Assembly: GCA_018830645.1 (NCBI GenBank)
Contig: JAHJSA010000052.1
Span: 1 to 64,000 of the forward strand
Source: Actinomycetota bacterium
GTDB lineage: Bacteria; Actinomycetota; Thermoleophilia; RBG-16-64-13
Length of the DNA: 64,000 nucleotides
Direction of reading: 5' to 3'
Shown here piece after piece: positions 17,238-25,149 of the stretch. The stretch's first letter is position 1; each line of letters begins with the position of its first letter. The position numbers and the translations under genes are program-made. The notes below the pieces were generated by a model, which worked only from the letters and a program-made list of their open reading frames with translations, was not told where the DNA came from and ran no database searches.

Positions 17238-18062
17238 ATGAGTGCAGCAAAGAGAATAACCATGGACGTTCTGGGCACGACCATCACGGTCCTTTCTCAG
17301 GGGGATGAGGACTACATTTCTCTCACCGACATGCTCAGAGCCAAAGACGGCGAGTTCTTCATTTCGGACTGGTTGCGGAACCGCAACACCGTGGAGTTCC
17401 TCGGAATATGGGAGCGCGTCCACAACCCCCACTTCAATTACGGCGAATTCGCCATAATTAGAAGCCAAGCGGGCCTCAACAGCTACAAGGTCAGCGTCAA
17501 GGAGTGGGTCGCCAAGACCAATGCCGTCGGTCTCCGGGCTACTGCTGGAAGATACGGCGGCACCTTCGCACACAGGGACATCGCCTTTGAATTCGGCATG
17601 TGGATCAGCCCCGAGTTCAAAGTCTACTTGATCAAGGAGTTCCAGCGCCTCAAGGAGGATGAAAACCGCCGCCTGTCGCTCGCCTGGAACCTGAACCGCA
17701 CTCTGTCCAAGCTCAACTACCGCATCCACACCGACGCCATCAAGTCGCACCTGATCCCGGCCACGGTTACGCACGCGCAGGCCGCCGTCACCTACGCCAA
17801 CGAAGCTGACATGCTCAACGTTGCCCTCTTCGGCCAGACTGCCAAAGAATGGCGGGACGCCAATCCCGCCCTGGAAGGCAACATGCGCGACTACGCCACC
17901 ATCGAGCAGCTGCTGGTCCTGGCCAATATCGAGGGCATGAACGCCGAACTCATTCACATGGGGCTGTCGCAAGGGGACCGCCTCGAACGCCTGAACGAAA
18001 TCGCCATCCGCCAGATGCAGGTGCTCACCTCTACGTCGGCGATCAAACAACTCAAGGAATAG
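17238..18062 (+). CDS. KilA-N domain protein in the restriction operon
   Basis: A 274-residue protein with an N-terminal KilA-N DNA-binding domain: DYISLTDMLRAKDGEFFISDWLRNRN, NSYKVSVKEWVAKTNAVGL and HRDIAFEFGMWISPEFKVYLIKEFQRL. The C-terminal part (ALFGQTAKEWRDANPALEGNMRDYATIEQLLVLANIEGMNAELI) is the conserved tail seen in chromosomal KilA-N proteins, quoted here in pieces. It sits 9 bases after hsdR and 3 bases before hsdM. KilA-N genes are recurrent passengers of type I restriction operons; the role may be regulation or DNA sensing, which is inference. Confidence 0.85.
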   Translation: MSAAKRITMDVLGTTITVLSQGDEDYISLTDMLRAKDGEFFISDWLRNRNTVEFLGIWERVHNPHFNYGEFAIIRSQAGLNSYKVSVKEWVAKTNAVGLRATAGRYGGTFAHRDIAFEFGMWISPEFKVYLIKEFQRLKEDENRRLSLAWNLNRTLSKLNYRIHTDAIKSHLIPATVTHAQAAVTYANEADMLNVALFGQTAKEWRDANPALEGNMRDYATIEQLLVLANIEGMNAELIHMGLSQGDRLERLNEIAIRQMQVLTSTSAIKQLKE

Positions 18063-18065
18063 CCC

Positions 18066-20051
18066 GTGCTCGACACCGACACCAAGCGCCGCATCGACAC
18101 CGCACGCGACATCCTCGTGGGCAAGGTGCCCGACCCCAAGAGCCAGGTGGAGCAGATCACCATCGCCCTCATCTACAAGTTCATGGACGACATGGACGCG
18201 GAGGCGGAAGAGCTCGGCGGGAAGCGGAAGTTCTTCGCCGAGGAGTTCGCCCGCTACGGATGGGCCAAGCTGATGCGGTCCGGGCTCGGCGGGCACGAGA
18301 CCCTCAACCTTTATGCCGAGGCCATCGCCAAGATGCCGGAGAACCCCGGTATCCCGCCCCTGTTTCGCGACATCTTCAAGAATGCGTATCTCCCGTATCG
18401 CGACCCCGAGACCCTACGCGCCTTTCTCAAGATCATCGACGAGTTCTCGTATGACCACAGCGAGAAGCTCGGCGACGCGTTCGAGTATCTGCTCTCCGTG
18501 CTCGGCTCCCAGGGCGACGCCGGGCAGTTCCGCACCCCGCGACACATCATCGACTTCATGGTGGCCATCGTCGACCCGAAGAAGAGCGAGACCGTGCTCG
18601 ACCCGGCCTGCGGCACGGCGGGGTTTCTGATCTCGTCCTGGAAGCACATCCTCCAGGCCAACACCGACGCGGCCGGGAACAGCACGCTGACGCCGGACGA
18701 CAGGGGCCGCCTGGCGCAGAACTTCACGGGCTACGACATCTCGCCCGACATGGTGCGCCTTTCGCTCGTGAACATGTATCTGCACGGCTTCGCCGATCCG
18801 CACATCGCCGAGTACGACACGCTCACCTCGCAGGACAAGTGGAACGAACACGCCGACGTGATCCTCGCCAACCCGCCCTTCATGTCGCCAAAGGGGGGCA
18901 TCAAGCCGCACAATCGCTTCTCGGTGCAGTCGAAGCGCAGCGAAGTGCTGTTCGTGGACTACATGGCCGAGCACCTCACACCCAGTGGCCGCGCGGGCAT
19001 CATCGTGCCCGAGGGCATCATCTTCCAGAGCCAGAACGCCTACAAGCAACTGCGGAAGATGCTGGTGGAGGAGTACCTCGTTGCGGTTGTGTCGCTGCCG
19101 GCGGGGGTGTTCCAGCCCTACTCAGGCGTGAAGACTTCGGTCTTGATTCTCGAAAGGGCGCTGGCAAAGCGGGCCAGCACCATTGCCTTCTTCAAGGTCG
19201 AGAACGACGGGTACGGTCTTGGTGCCCAGCGGCGCGAGATCGGCAAGAACGACCTGCCGCAGGCGCGCGTCGAGATCGCCGAGTACCTGCTCCGCGTGCG
19301 GGCGGGGGAGTCGGTGGAGGATTTCGCGCCGACGCTCGGGCTGGTGGTGCCGAAGGAGAAGATCGCGGCGAATGGCGACTACAACCTGAGCGGGGAGCGG
19401 TATCGGGAGGGAGTGGTCTCAGCCACCGCCTACACGCTCGTGCCGGTCGGGCGATTCATGAAGCAAGGCGTGAAGACTATTGATCCACGGAACACGCCCG
19501 ACGAGGTCTTCGAGCTCTGGAGTATCCCCGCGCATGATGCGGGTAGCCCCGACGTGATCCGTGGTAGCGACATCGGATCTCAGAAGAAGACCGTCCTTCC
19601 TGGCGATGTCCTCTTGTCACGGATCATTCCCCACATTCGGCGCAGCTGCGTTGTTCGAGAGAGCGCGCCCAGGCGACGGCAGATCGCCTCCACCGAGTGG
19701 ATTGTGTTCTCGAGCGACGACGTTGTGCCCGCCTTTCTCAGCCACATGCTTGTTTCCGATCCATTTCATGCGTGCTTCATGCAGACGATCACCGGAGTTG
19801 GAGGCTCGCTCTCCCGCGCTAATCCGACGGCGGTCGGCGAAATCCAAATCCCTCTGCCGCCATTGGATGTGCAGAAGGAGATCGTGGCGGAGATCGAGGG
19901 CTACCAGAAAGTCATCGACGGCGCCCGCGCGGTTCTCGACAACTACCGCCCCCACATCCCTATTCACCCCGACTGGCCGATGGTGCTGACGTTCCGCACT
20001 TCTCGCAGTCGATATACGCCCCCGCTTCAGGGGGCGTTTGTCCCGGTGTAG
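18066..20051 (+). CDS. hsdM: Type I N6-adenine methylase fused to an S-like half, truncated by IS insertion
   Basis: Residues 1 to about 440 form HsdM: an N-terminal helical domain, SAM motif LDPACGTAGFL near residue 177, and catalytic NPPF near 270. Residues from about 450 carry an HsdS-like half with one target-recognition domain (TIDPRNTPDEVFELWSIPA ... IQIPLPPLDVQKEIVAEIE) and the start of a conserved helix. At codon 640 the frame enters the inverted repeat of an IS element and ends in 20 IS-encoded residues. The rest of the specificity part is not found beyond the IS. The methylase core is intact, but target recognition is probably lost or altered. Confidence 0.9.
   Translation: MLDTDTKRRIDTARDILVGKVPDPKSQVEQITIALIYKFMDDMDAEAEELGGKRKFFAEEFARYGWAKLMRSGLGGHETLNLYAEAIAKMPENPGIPPLFRDIFKNAYLPYRDPETLRAFLKIIDEFSYDHSEKLGDAFEYLLSVLGSQGDAGQFRTPRHIIDFMVAIVDPKKSETVLDPACGTAGFLISSWKHILQANTDAAGNSTLTPDDRGRLAQNFTGYDISPDMVRLSLVNMYLHGFADPHIAEYDTLTSQDKWNEHADVILANPPFMSPKGGIKPHNRFSVQSKRSEVLFVDYMAEHLTPSGRAGIIVPEGIIFQSQNAYKQLRKMLVEEYLVAVVSLPAGVFQPYSGVKTSVLILERALAKRASTIAFFKVENDGYGLGAQRREIGKNDLPQARVEIAEYLLRVRAGESVEDFAPTLGLVVPKEKIAANGDYNLSGERYREGVVSATAYTLVPVGRFMKQGVKTIDPRNTPDEVFELWSIPAHDAGSPDVIRGSDIGSQKKTVLPGDVLLSRIIPHIRRSCVVRESAPRRRQIASTEWIVFSSDDVVPAFLSHMLVSDPFHACFMQTITGVGGSLSRANPTAVGEIQIPLPPLDVQKEIVAEIEGYQKVIDGARAVLDNYRPHIPIHPDWPMVLTFRTSRSRYTPPLQGAFVPV
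19985..20023 (+). repeat. Left terminal inverted repeat of the IS element
   Basis: Begins GCTGACGTTCCGCACTTC and matches the right end perfectly over 22 bases (19985-20006), then imperfectly to the CCCCC near 20023. Confidence 0.85.
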
Positions 20052-21740
20052 ACGCTCGCCGGGACGTGCAGCAACTCGAGGACCTGCTGCTGTAGCGGCG
20101 TGAGCTGAGGCTCGAAGGTCTGCACGACCCGGCCCTCGCTTGTGAGCTGATGGCGCTGCACGTCGTGGAAGATCTCGAGGATGCGGGGGGCGCTGGGGCA
20201 GGGACAGTCACGTAGCTCGGGGTAGAGCGGGATGCCGCCGAGACCCGCGGCCTTCATGGAGGTGCGGATCTCACGTTCGATGAGCGCCTCGGCGAGCATC
20301 GCGAGGAAGTGGCAGAGCAGGAGCGCTTCGATGCGCTGCGGCGTCTGCAGGTAGACGGGCGCGACCTCCTGGGGGCCCTTGAGCATGTGGTGGCGACGTT
20401 CGAGGTTGGGCTGATAGCGGTAGGCGGCCAGCACCTCGGCGGGGGTCATGGCGGTGTCGTTGGTGATGAGCGGAAAGCAGCCATCGGTCGCGGCGTCGTA
20501 GGCCACGGCCTCTGCGTGGATGGCGGCGCTGACCGTGAAGACGGGCTTCTCGCTCTCGCCGGTAGCGGGTTTCGCTGCCCGGCCGGCCGCGGAGCTCCTG
20601 GCGGAACGCCACTTCCCTGGTTTCCGTGATGGTGAAGCCCACCCAGCGCGTGGCCCCGGCCGCGGTGAGGGCGGCCGCCGCGGCCTCCTCGGCGGCAACC
20701 CTGGTCCTCAGGCGCGTCTTGGGGCCGGCCAGGCGGGTCGCTACCGCATCGATTGCGGCGAGCCCCGCCTCGATGCGGGCCGCGCGGCTCGCGGCGTCCC
20801 GCGCCGCCTTGCCGCTGGAGTGCACCCAGATCACCCGGTAGCCGTCGAGCGAGGGCGCCGGGGCCTCGAAGGTGCGCCAGATGCGCTCGGGATCACCCAG
20901 GCGCGCGCCGGGGCACCGGTGCGCCTCCTGCCAGGCGGGAGCGTGGGTCTGCGCCCAGTCCCTAAACCAGGTGTCCTCGCGGCGCCCATGCGGCACGACG
21001 GTGACGAAGCGCCCCCCGTGGCCCGCGATGTGGCCCATGGCCTCTTTCGAGCAGAGCTTGCTGTCGGCGACGTAGAGGAAGCCCGCATCGCCGACAAGCG
21101 CCCGCAGCTCGTCCCAGGTGGGGACGTGGGTGACGTCGTCGGGGGTGTTGCCGTCGGCGACCCGGTAGGCGATTGGCACCGCCCCGTCGGCCGAGACGGT
21201 GAGGATGAAGAGCAGCTGCGCAAGATCGGGGCGGAAGTCCTTGTTGTGACCGCGGCGGATGGCCGGCGTCGCCTTGCCTCCCCGCGGGCGCCCGTCGGCG
21301 CCGGCGTAGGAGCCGCTCAGGGTGACGGTGGTCGAGTCGTTGTGCAGCTGCGCGAGCTCGACGCCGAACTCGCGGACCACCGCCAGCACGCACCCGGTGA
21401 TCAGGCTCGCCCGGTCTGCGTCGAAGAGCCGGTCGAGCGTGCGGCCCACGCGGTCGTCGTTCAGCGCGGCCTCGTCGCCGGGCGCAAGGCCGAGCAGCGC
21501 CTGGTCGCACGGCGCCGCCCACTCAGCGAGCGCGTAGACCGGGCGCCGGGCCACGACGATGCTGCGCACCACGACGCCGATCACCGCCGCCGGCGCCAGC
21601 CGCAGGCGGGCGTCGTCACGGGGCAGGTGGGTCTGCAGGCGCTCGGCGAGGCCCATGCGCGTGAGGAAGAAGTTGAGGAGGGGAAGCGCGCCCATGCTCT
21701 GGCTGCGCAGCGTGAACTGCTCTGGCGTCGCCTTTGTCAT
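20027..21740 (-). pseudogene. IS1634-family transposase with internal frameshift
   Basis: The N-terminal part (from 21740) has typical family sequence: QLHNDSTTVTLSGSY with the first catalytic Asp, RRGHNKDFRPDLAQLLFILT, PIAYRVADGNTPDDVTHVPTW and LYVADSKLCSKEAMGHI with the second Asp. Near 20590, after GRPGSETRYRRE, the homology moves to another frame: KPVFTVSAAIHAEAVAYDA ... DGCFPLITND ... YRYQPNLERRHHMLKG, ending at 20027. Joining them needs a +1 (or -2) shift, and no obvious slippery run is present, so this looks like a mutation, not programmed frameshifting. Joined length would be near 570 residues. Confidence 0.82.
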
Positions 21741-21918
21741 CGCGGTTCTCCTTGACGTGCGTCACGGTCATCTGTCACTTTCCCCACCTCGCACGGCCTC
21801 TTCCTGAGCGATTCCTGAAGGCGGCAGTCGGTCGGCTCCACCCGCGTCGCTCATGGCTCACGTCCCTTCTGCCGCCGCCGCGGGCGGCGCCTGACGGCCG
21901 CAGCCCTGGTCCTGCCTG

Positions 21919-22278
21919 CTATGCCCTCAAGTCTCCCTGCTCGTCGAGCCTGCCCCCCCGCATCAGCTCGAGGTTGATCCCCGTGATGCGGTCCGCTACC
22001 TGCAGCAGGCGGTGATACTGCTCTACGCCGCGTTGCACCGCGCTCACCTGGCTCCTTCGCACATAGTGCTGCCCCGGCCTGCCCGCGCTCCTCAGGGCCA
22101 CGTAGCCCCGCGGCCCGTGGCGCTTTCCCTCATGGCAGGCGCAGCCGCTGCGGCTGCAGGTCGAGTAACGCTCGAAGTAGGACCCGTGGATGAGCAGGGA
22201 GAGCCGCGACAGCTCCTCCAGCAGCCTGCGTCTTTCCGAGCGCAGGGACGCGGCTTCTGAATCGGATAGAGTTGACAT
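21919..22278 (-). CDS. DUF6788 family protein (IS accessory)
   Basis: A 119-residue protein starting MSTLSDSEAASLRSERRRLL. It contains the family pattern LLIHGSYFERYSTCSRSGCACHEGKRHGPRGYVAL with a Cys-rich CSRSGCAC segment, and a C-terminal helix RGVEQYHRLLQVADRITGINLELM. The family recurs beside IS transposases; its function is unknown. An 9-bp palindrome lies just upstream. Confidence 0.75.
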   Translation of the reverse strand: MSTLSDSEAASLRSERRRLLEELSRLSLLIHGSYFERYSTCSRSGCACHEGKRHGPRGYVALRSAGRPGQHYVRRSQVSAVQRGVEQYHRLLQVADRITGINLELMRGGRLDEQGDLRA

Positions 22279-22285
22279 CTGCTGA

Positions 22286-22312
22286 GTATAGCATATATTA
22301 CCCATGCTATAC
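22286..22312. promoter_or_regulatory. Perfect 9-bp palindrome upstream of DUF6788 gene
   Basis: GTATAGCAT (22286-22294) and ATGCTATAC (22304-22312) form a perfect inverted repeat with a 9-base A+T-rich centre, ending 8 bases before the DUF6788 start. It may be an operator overlapping the promoter. Confidence 0.4.
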
Positions 22313-22439
22313 AAGACGGCATCGAGAACAGCCCACCGAACAGTGCCAGGAGAAACCGGGTCGGCTCGACGTCGAACTGGTCAAGCTCAAGCGCGATGAA
22401 GGCAGGCCGGGGGAGATGCAGGCAAGACCGCCGTGAGGG

Positions 22440-22800
22440 GTGGGGAAGGTGCGCTGTCAGATGTCCGGGCAAGGACCACGGGCCACGAAGCGAGGCGTCG
22501 CGCCGACTCGACTGGAGCGCTACCAGCGCAGCTACCGCGCCCTGGCCGCCGCTGCCAGGGTGACCCGCCGCGGCGCCAGGGCCCCTACTACCAGTGGAGT
22601 CGCACCGTGGCCGGCAAGACGGTGAGCCGCCGGCTTACCGAAGGCGAGGCTGAACTCTACCGCTGCCGGATCACCGACAGGCGTCGCCTTGAGGAGATCG
22701 TCGGCCAGATGGAGCAGGTCTCAGCGGCGGCCGCTGAGCTGCTCCTGCGTCAGGCGCCCCCGCCGGGGCCGCCGCGGCCGGCGCTGCGCCGAGCAGCACA
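22440..22800 (+). pseudogene. Broken second DUF6788 gene
   Basis: RLERYQRSYRALAA in one frame matches the family N-terminus. The continuation, GRRCQGDPPRRQGPYYQWSR then KTVSRRLTEGEAELYRCRI and RRRLEEIVGQMEQVSAAAAELLL, lies in another frame. The central PGS...CGKPGC segment is missing, so both a frameshift and a small deletion are likely. The end runs into the right IS repeat. Confidence 0.65.
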
Positions 22801-22803
22801 GGT

Positions 22804-22842
22804 GGGGGGCTATATGGTCAGCGAGAAGTGCGGAACGTCAGC
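22804..22842 (-). repeat. Right terminal inverted repeat of the IS element
   Basis: GCGAGAAGTGCGGAACGT and neighbouring bases at 22821-22842 are the exact complement of the outer 22 bases of the left end; similarity continues inward to GGGGGCTATATGG. Confidence 0.85.
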
Positions 22843-22940
22843 TACAAGCGGAGATAGCGATCCACGGGTACGGTATGGCATTCCTCCGATGTATGCGCGG
22901 TTCGTTGGTCCGATTGCCCTGATTGCTGGACTCGATTGCC

Positions 22941-23062
22941 GCCGACCAAGCGCATCGACGCGGACAAACCGGCCGGTGGGGGTTGTGTCGGCTGGGGCGG
23001 CGCGGGGCCGGTCTGCCGGTCATGCGCATCGACGTTCGACGGATAGCAGACCGACGTTCGGC
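22941..23062. other. Possible degenerate attC site
   Basis: GCCGACC (22941) and GTTCGGC (23056-23062) are near complements in the positions of attC core boxes, and AAGCGCAT and ATGCGCAT form inner arms. The next gene starts 21 bases later, the usual spacing of an integron cassette. It is weaker than the later sites and is supported mainly by them. Confidence 0.3.
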
Positions 23063-23082
23063 TTCTTTGTGGAGGACCCGAG

Positions 23083-23451
23083 ATGGCTCCAAACTATAGG
23101 TATCGCCTTCTCCTTCTCTTGACAGTGACGATGATGTTGACATCGGGCTGCGGTGGCGAGTCGAGCACGAGTCCCAGCGTCTCGCAGGCGGGACCTTCCG
23201 TGATTGCGCTCTCCGACGGTGGGCGAACCTTCACGTATCACGTCACCGATCGGTTCTCGGTCTCGCTCGACCGCACGCGCTATCCGGTGACGACGCTGAC
23301 GTTGACGCCAACGGGCATTGTCGGATACATCTCGAACGGCTCCATCAATGGGCCGGAAGACTACCCGGTCATGTTCGAAGCAGTCCAGCCTGGTGAGTTC
23401 CTTCTCGAGGCCCGCGACTTTCGCGTGCGGATCGTTGTGGAGCCGCAGTAG
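23083..23451 (+). CDS. Small lipoprotein of unknown function
   Basis: A 122-residue protein with a basic, hydrophobic leader and lipobox LTSGC near residue 23, then a Ser/Gly linker and a beta-rich domain (TFTYHVTDRFSVSLDRTRYP ... FLLEARDFRVRIVVEP in pieces). It is predicted to be membrane-anchored outside the cell. I recognise no family. Its position between two attC-like sites suggests a cassette gene. Confidence 0.65.
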   Translation: MAPNYRYRLLLLLTVTMMLTSGCGGESSTSPSVSQAGPSVIALSDGGRTFTYHVTDRFSVSLDRTRYPVTTLTLTPTGIVGYISNGSINGPEDYPVMFEAVQPGEFLLEARDFRVRIVVEPQ

Positions 23452-23488
23452 TGGTTGAGACAGCGGCGGTGTTGCGAAGACGGCCACC

Positions 23489-23545
23489 GTCGAACAAGCG
23501 CATCCAGCGGTTGGTCCCCGCTCTTGCCCCGCTGAGCGGTATGAC
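23489..23545. other. Possible attC site
   Basis: GTCGAAC AAGCGCATCCAGCGG on the left and CCGCTGAGCGG followed by GTATGAC on the right. CAGCGG (23505-23510) and CCGCTG (23529-23534) pair exactly. The outer boxes match only partly. The antitoxin gene starts 27 bases later. Confidence 0.35.
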
Positions 23546-23572
23546 GTATTCTCATACCAGGAGGTGTATCTC

Positions 23573-23815
23573 ATGGGTCGCTCAAAGATCGCCATAACGT
23601 TGAATGAGGAAACACTGACCCAGGTCGACCGCTTGGTGTCGGAGCACCGCTTCCCCAGTCGCAGTCAGGCGATCCAGGAAGCGGTACACGAGAAGCTGAT
23701 CAGACTATCGCGTAGTCGCCTCGCCCAAGAGTGCGCCAAACTCGATCCCGACTATGAGCGAGCACTGGCTGAGGAGGGCATGGGCGGGGAGTTGGCCGAG
23801 TGGCCCGAATACTGA
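23573..23815 (+). CDS. Ribbon-helix-helix antitoxin
   Basis: An 80-residue protein starting MGRSKIAITLNEETLTQVDRL, a typical RHH DNA-binding strand and helices (RFPSRSQAIQEAVHEKL). AGGAGG lies 8 bases before the ATG and decides it over an upstream GTG. The acidic tail ALAEEGMGGELAEWPEY fits MazF-family neutralisation. It overlaps the toxin gene by 16 bases. Confidence 0.9.
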   Translation: MGRSKIAITLNEETLTQVDRLVSEHRFPSRSQAIQEAVHEKLIRLSRSRLAQECAKLDPDYERALAEEGMGGELAEWPEY

Positions 23816-24138
23816 GGGGCGAGATCCGGTGGGCCGATCTTGACCCGACCCGAGGAAACGAGCAGTCCGGGAGGCGTCCGGTCCTGATTCTGAGCGCCGA
23901 CGTCTTCAACGAGCGTTCGGGCACCGTTATCGCCGTGGCACTCACCAGCCAGCCCCCACGGGCCGGGTTCCCTTTGACCCTTGAGCTGGATTCCACCAAG
24001 CTGCCCAAGGCGTCATGGGTCAAGATCAGCCAGGTACGGACGCTGTCGACCGACCGCATTGGTGGCAAGATCGCGAGCGCCTCTCCCGAAGAGGTGGCTC
24101 ACGTGATCGAGGGGCTGAATGAGATCCTGGGGGCCTAA
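23800..24138 (+). CDS. mazF: MazF/PemK-type mRNA-cleaving toxin
   Basis: A 112-residue protein with the family marks RGEIRWADLDPTRGNEQSGRRPVLILS, VIAVALTS and KASWVKISQVRTLSTDRI. MazF toxins are sequence-specific ribonucleases blocked by the upstream RHH protein. Its TAA stop lies inside the GCCTAAC box of an attC site, which is characteristic of integron cassettes. Confidence 0.93.
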   Translation: MARILRGEIRWADLDPTRGNEQSGRRPVLILSADVFNERSGTVIAVALTSQPPRAGFPLTLELDSTKLPKASWVKISQVRTLSTDRIGGKIASASPEEVAHVIEGLNEILGA

Positions 24139-24195
24139 CAAGCCGCTGCAGACCGAGTCCGCTCCGCGGCGCGACTGAGCGGCTGGCCGTTCGGC
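24133..24195. other. attC recombination site of an integron cassette
   Basis: Starts with a perfect RYYYAAC box, GCCTAAC (24133-24139), and ends with GTTCGGC (24189-24195), one base from GTTRRRY. Inner arms AGCCGCT (24141-24147) and AGCGGCT (24178-24184) are exact complements, and the centre is itself foldable (CCGCTCCGCGG). Length is 63 bp. The preceding stop codon is embedded in the left box, and the next gene starts 29 bases after the right box. Confidence 0.7.
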
Positions 24196-24223
24196 GGAGG
24201 AACGTCACCGCGGAGAAGGGCAT

Positions 24224-25081
24224 ATGGACAGTCCTGAGCACGAACGGAGACACGTCCGCGAGTACTTGGAAGGTCAGACGCGTGACGAACACGTGGTTCA
24301 CCTCGAGAAGGTGAGCTCCGAGCACGTGCTTGGTCAACACTACGACGTCTGGGACGTGCACACGGATAGAGCGCGCTGGTGGGTCGTCACACCCATGATG
24401 AATCTGTACGGCCAGGACGAGTTCAAGAGCATGGACTACGTGCTCTCCTTCCATATTGGCCTGATGGAACGGCTGCACGCTCGGCAGGAGAAGCACATTG
24501 CGCCAGAAGATGCTCCTGACGAGTTGGACCAGTGCTGGAGGCGGTACGCACAGGCAACCGACGCTCTCGATCAAGCGCATGAGGCAGAGGACTTCCAGGC
24601 GGTCGGAATGCGCCTGCGCGAGTGCCTTATCTCGTTCGTCCGTGAGATGTCGACGATTGTTGACCTGCCAGAAGGTTGCGAAACTCCTCAGGCTGCGAAC
24701 TTCCCGGAGTGGGCGGGCCTTCTCGCCAACACCATGGCCGCAGGGAAGCGCAACCAGGGAATCCGCAAGTACCTTCGCGAGTTGGCCGTGCCTACATGGC
24801 AGCTGGTCCAGCAACTGACACACAGTTCAACTGCAGACTTCATGGAGGCTGAGATTGCACGGGCGGCCGTGGCGCACCTGATGGAGATGTACACTCTCGC
24901 GCGGATACGTCTCAAGCGTGGAGAGCCGACTCGATGCCCTGAATGCGGCTCCTACAAGATCGCCTCTGACTATCGGTCTGATGAACAGGCGAGCTATGCG
25001 CTCTGCAGTTCTTGCGGATGGGAAGAGCTGGAATGCATCTACAGCGATGAGCATGAGCAGCCCGATGCAGACCCCGCCTAA
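24224..25081 (+). CDS. Cassette protein with C-terminal zinc ribbon
   Basis: A 285-residue mostly helical cytoplasmic protein. The C-terminus has a zinc ribbon, CPECGSYKI ... ALCSSCGWEELEC (two CXXC pairs), near residues 238-270. The N-terminal half contains DVWDVHTDRARWWVVTPMMNLYG, which I cannot place in a family. Its TAA stop is part of the attC box GCCTAAC. It is likely a cassette-borne gene of unknown role. Confidence 0.7.
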   Translation: MDSPEHERRHVREYLEGQTRDEHVVHLEKVSSEHVLGQHYDVWDVHTDRARWWVVTPMMNLYGQDEFKSMDYVLSFHIGLMERLHARQEKHIAPEDAPDELDQCWRRYAQATDALDQAHEAEDFQAVGMRLRECLISFVREMSTIVDLPEGCETPQAANFPEWAGLLANTMAAGKRNQGIRKYLRELAVPTWQLVQQLTHSSTADFMEAEIARAAVAHLMEMYTLARIRLKRGEPTRCPECGSYKIASDYRSDEQASYALCSSCGWEELECIYSDEHEQPDADPA

Positions 25082-25136
25082 CAAGCGCAGCAGTAGCCGA
25101 CTCGCCTCGCTCGCGCACATCCGCAAACCGTCAGGC
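25076..25136. other. attC-like recombination site
   Basis: A perfect left box, GCCTAAC (25076-25082), contains the stop codon of the preceding gene; the right box GTCAGGC (25130-25136) is one base from GTTAGGC and complementary to the left at 6 of 7. The central stem is weak. The next gene starts 14 bases later. Confidence 0.55.
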
Positions 25137-25149
25137 CGGGAGTAACCAC

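Larger units (their letters stand above)
19985..22842. mobile_element. IS1634-like insertion sequence with DUF6788 accessory genes
   Basis: About 2.86 kb bounded by inverted repeats whose outer 22 bases are identical. It contains a frameshifted IS1634-family transposase (minus), a DUF6788 gene (minus) and a broken DUF6788 copy (plus). It interrupts the hsdM-S gene. No target duplication is visible: left flank GATGGT, right flank TACAAG. That suggests an altered right junction or a later rearrangement. Confidence 0.8.

Noticed and set aside
14817-18296. Two minus-strand frames of more than 540 codons
   Set aside because: Antisense to hsdR, KilA-N and hsdM; composition is that of a shadow frame.
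19977-22850. Target-site duplication of the IS element
   Set aside because: The flanks GATGGT and TACAAG do not match at any length tried by eye.
22433-23122. Plus-strand frame of 229 codons across the right IS end
   Set aside because: Only its first half resembles DUF6788; the rest crosses the inverted repeat and has no coding character.
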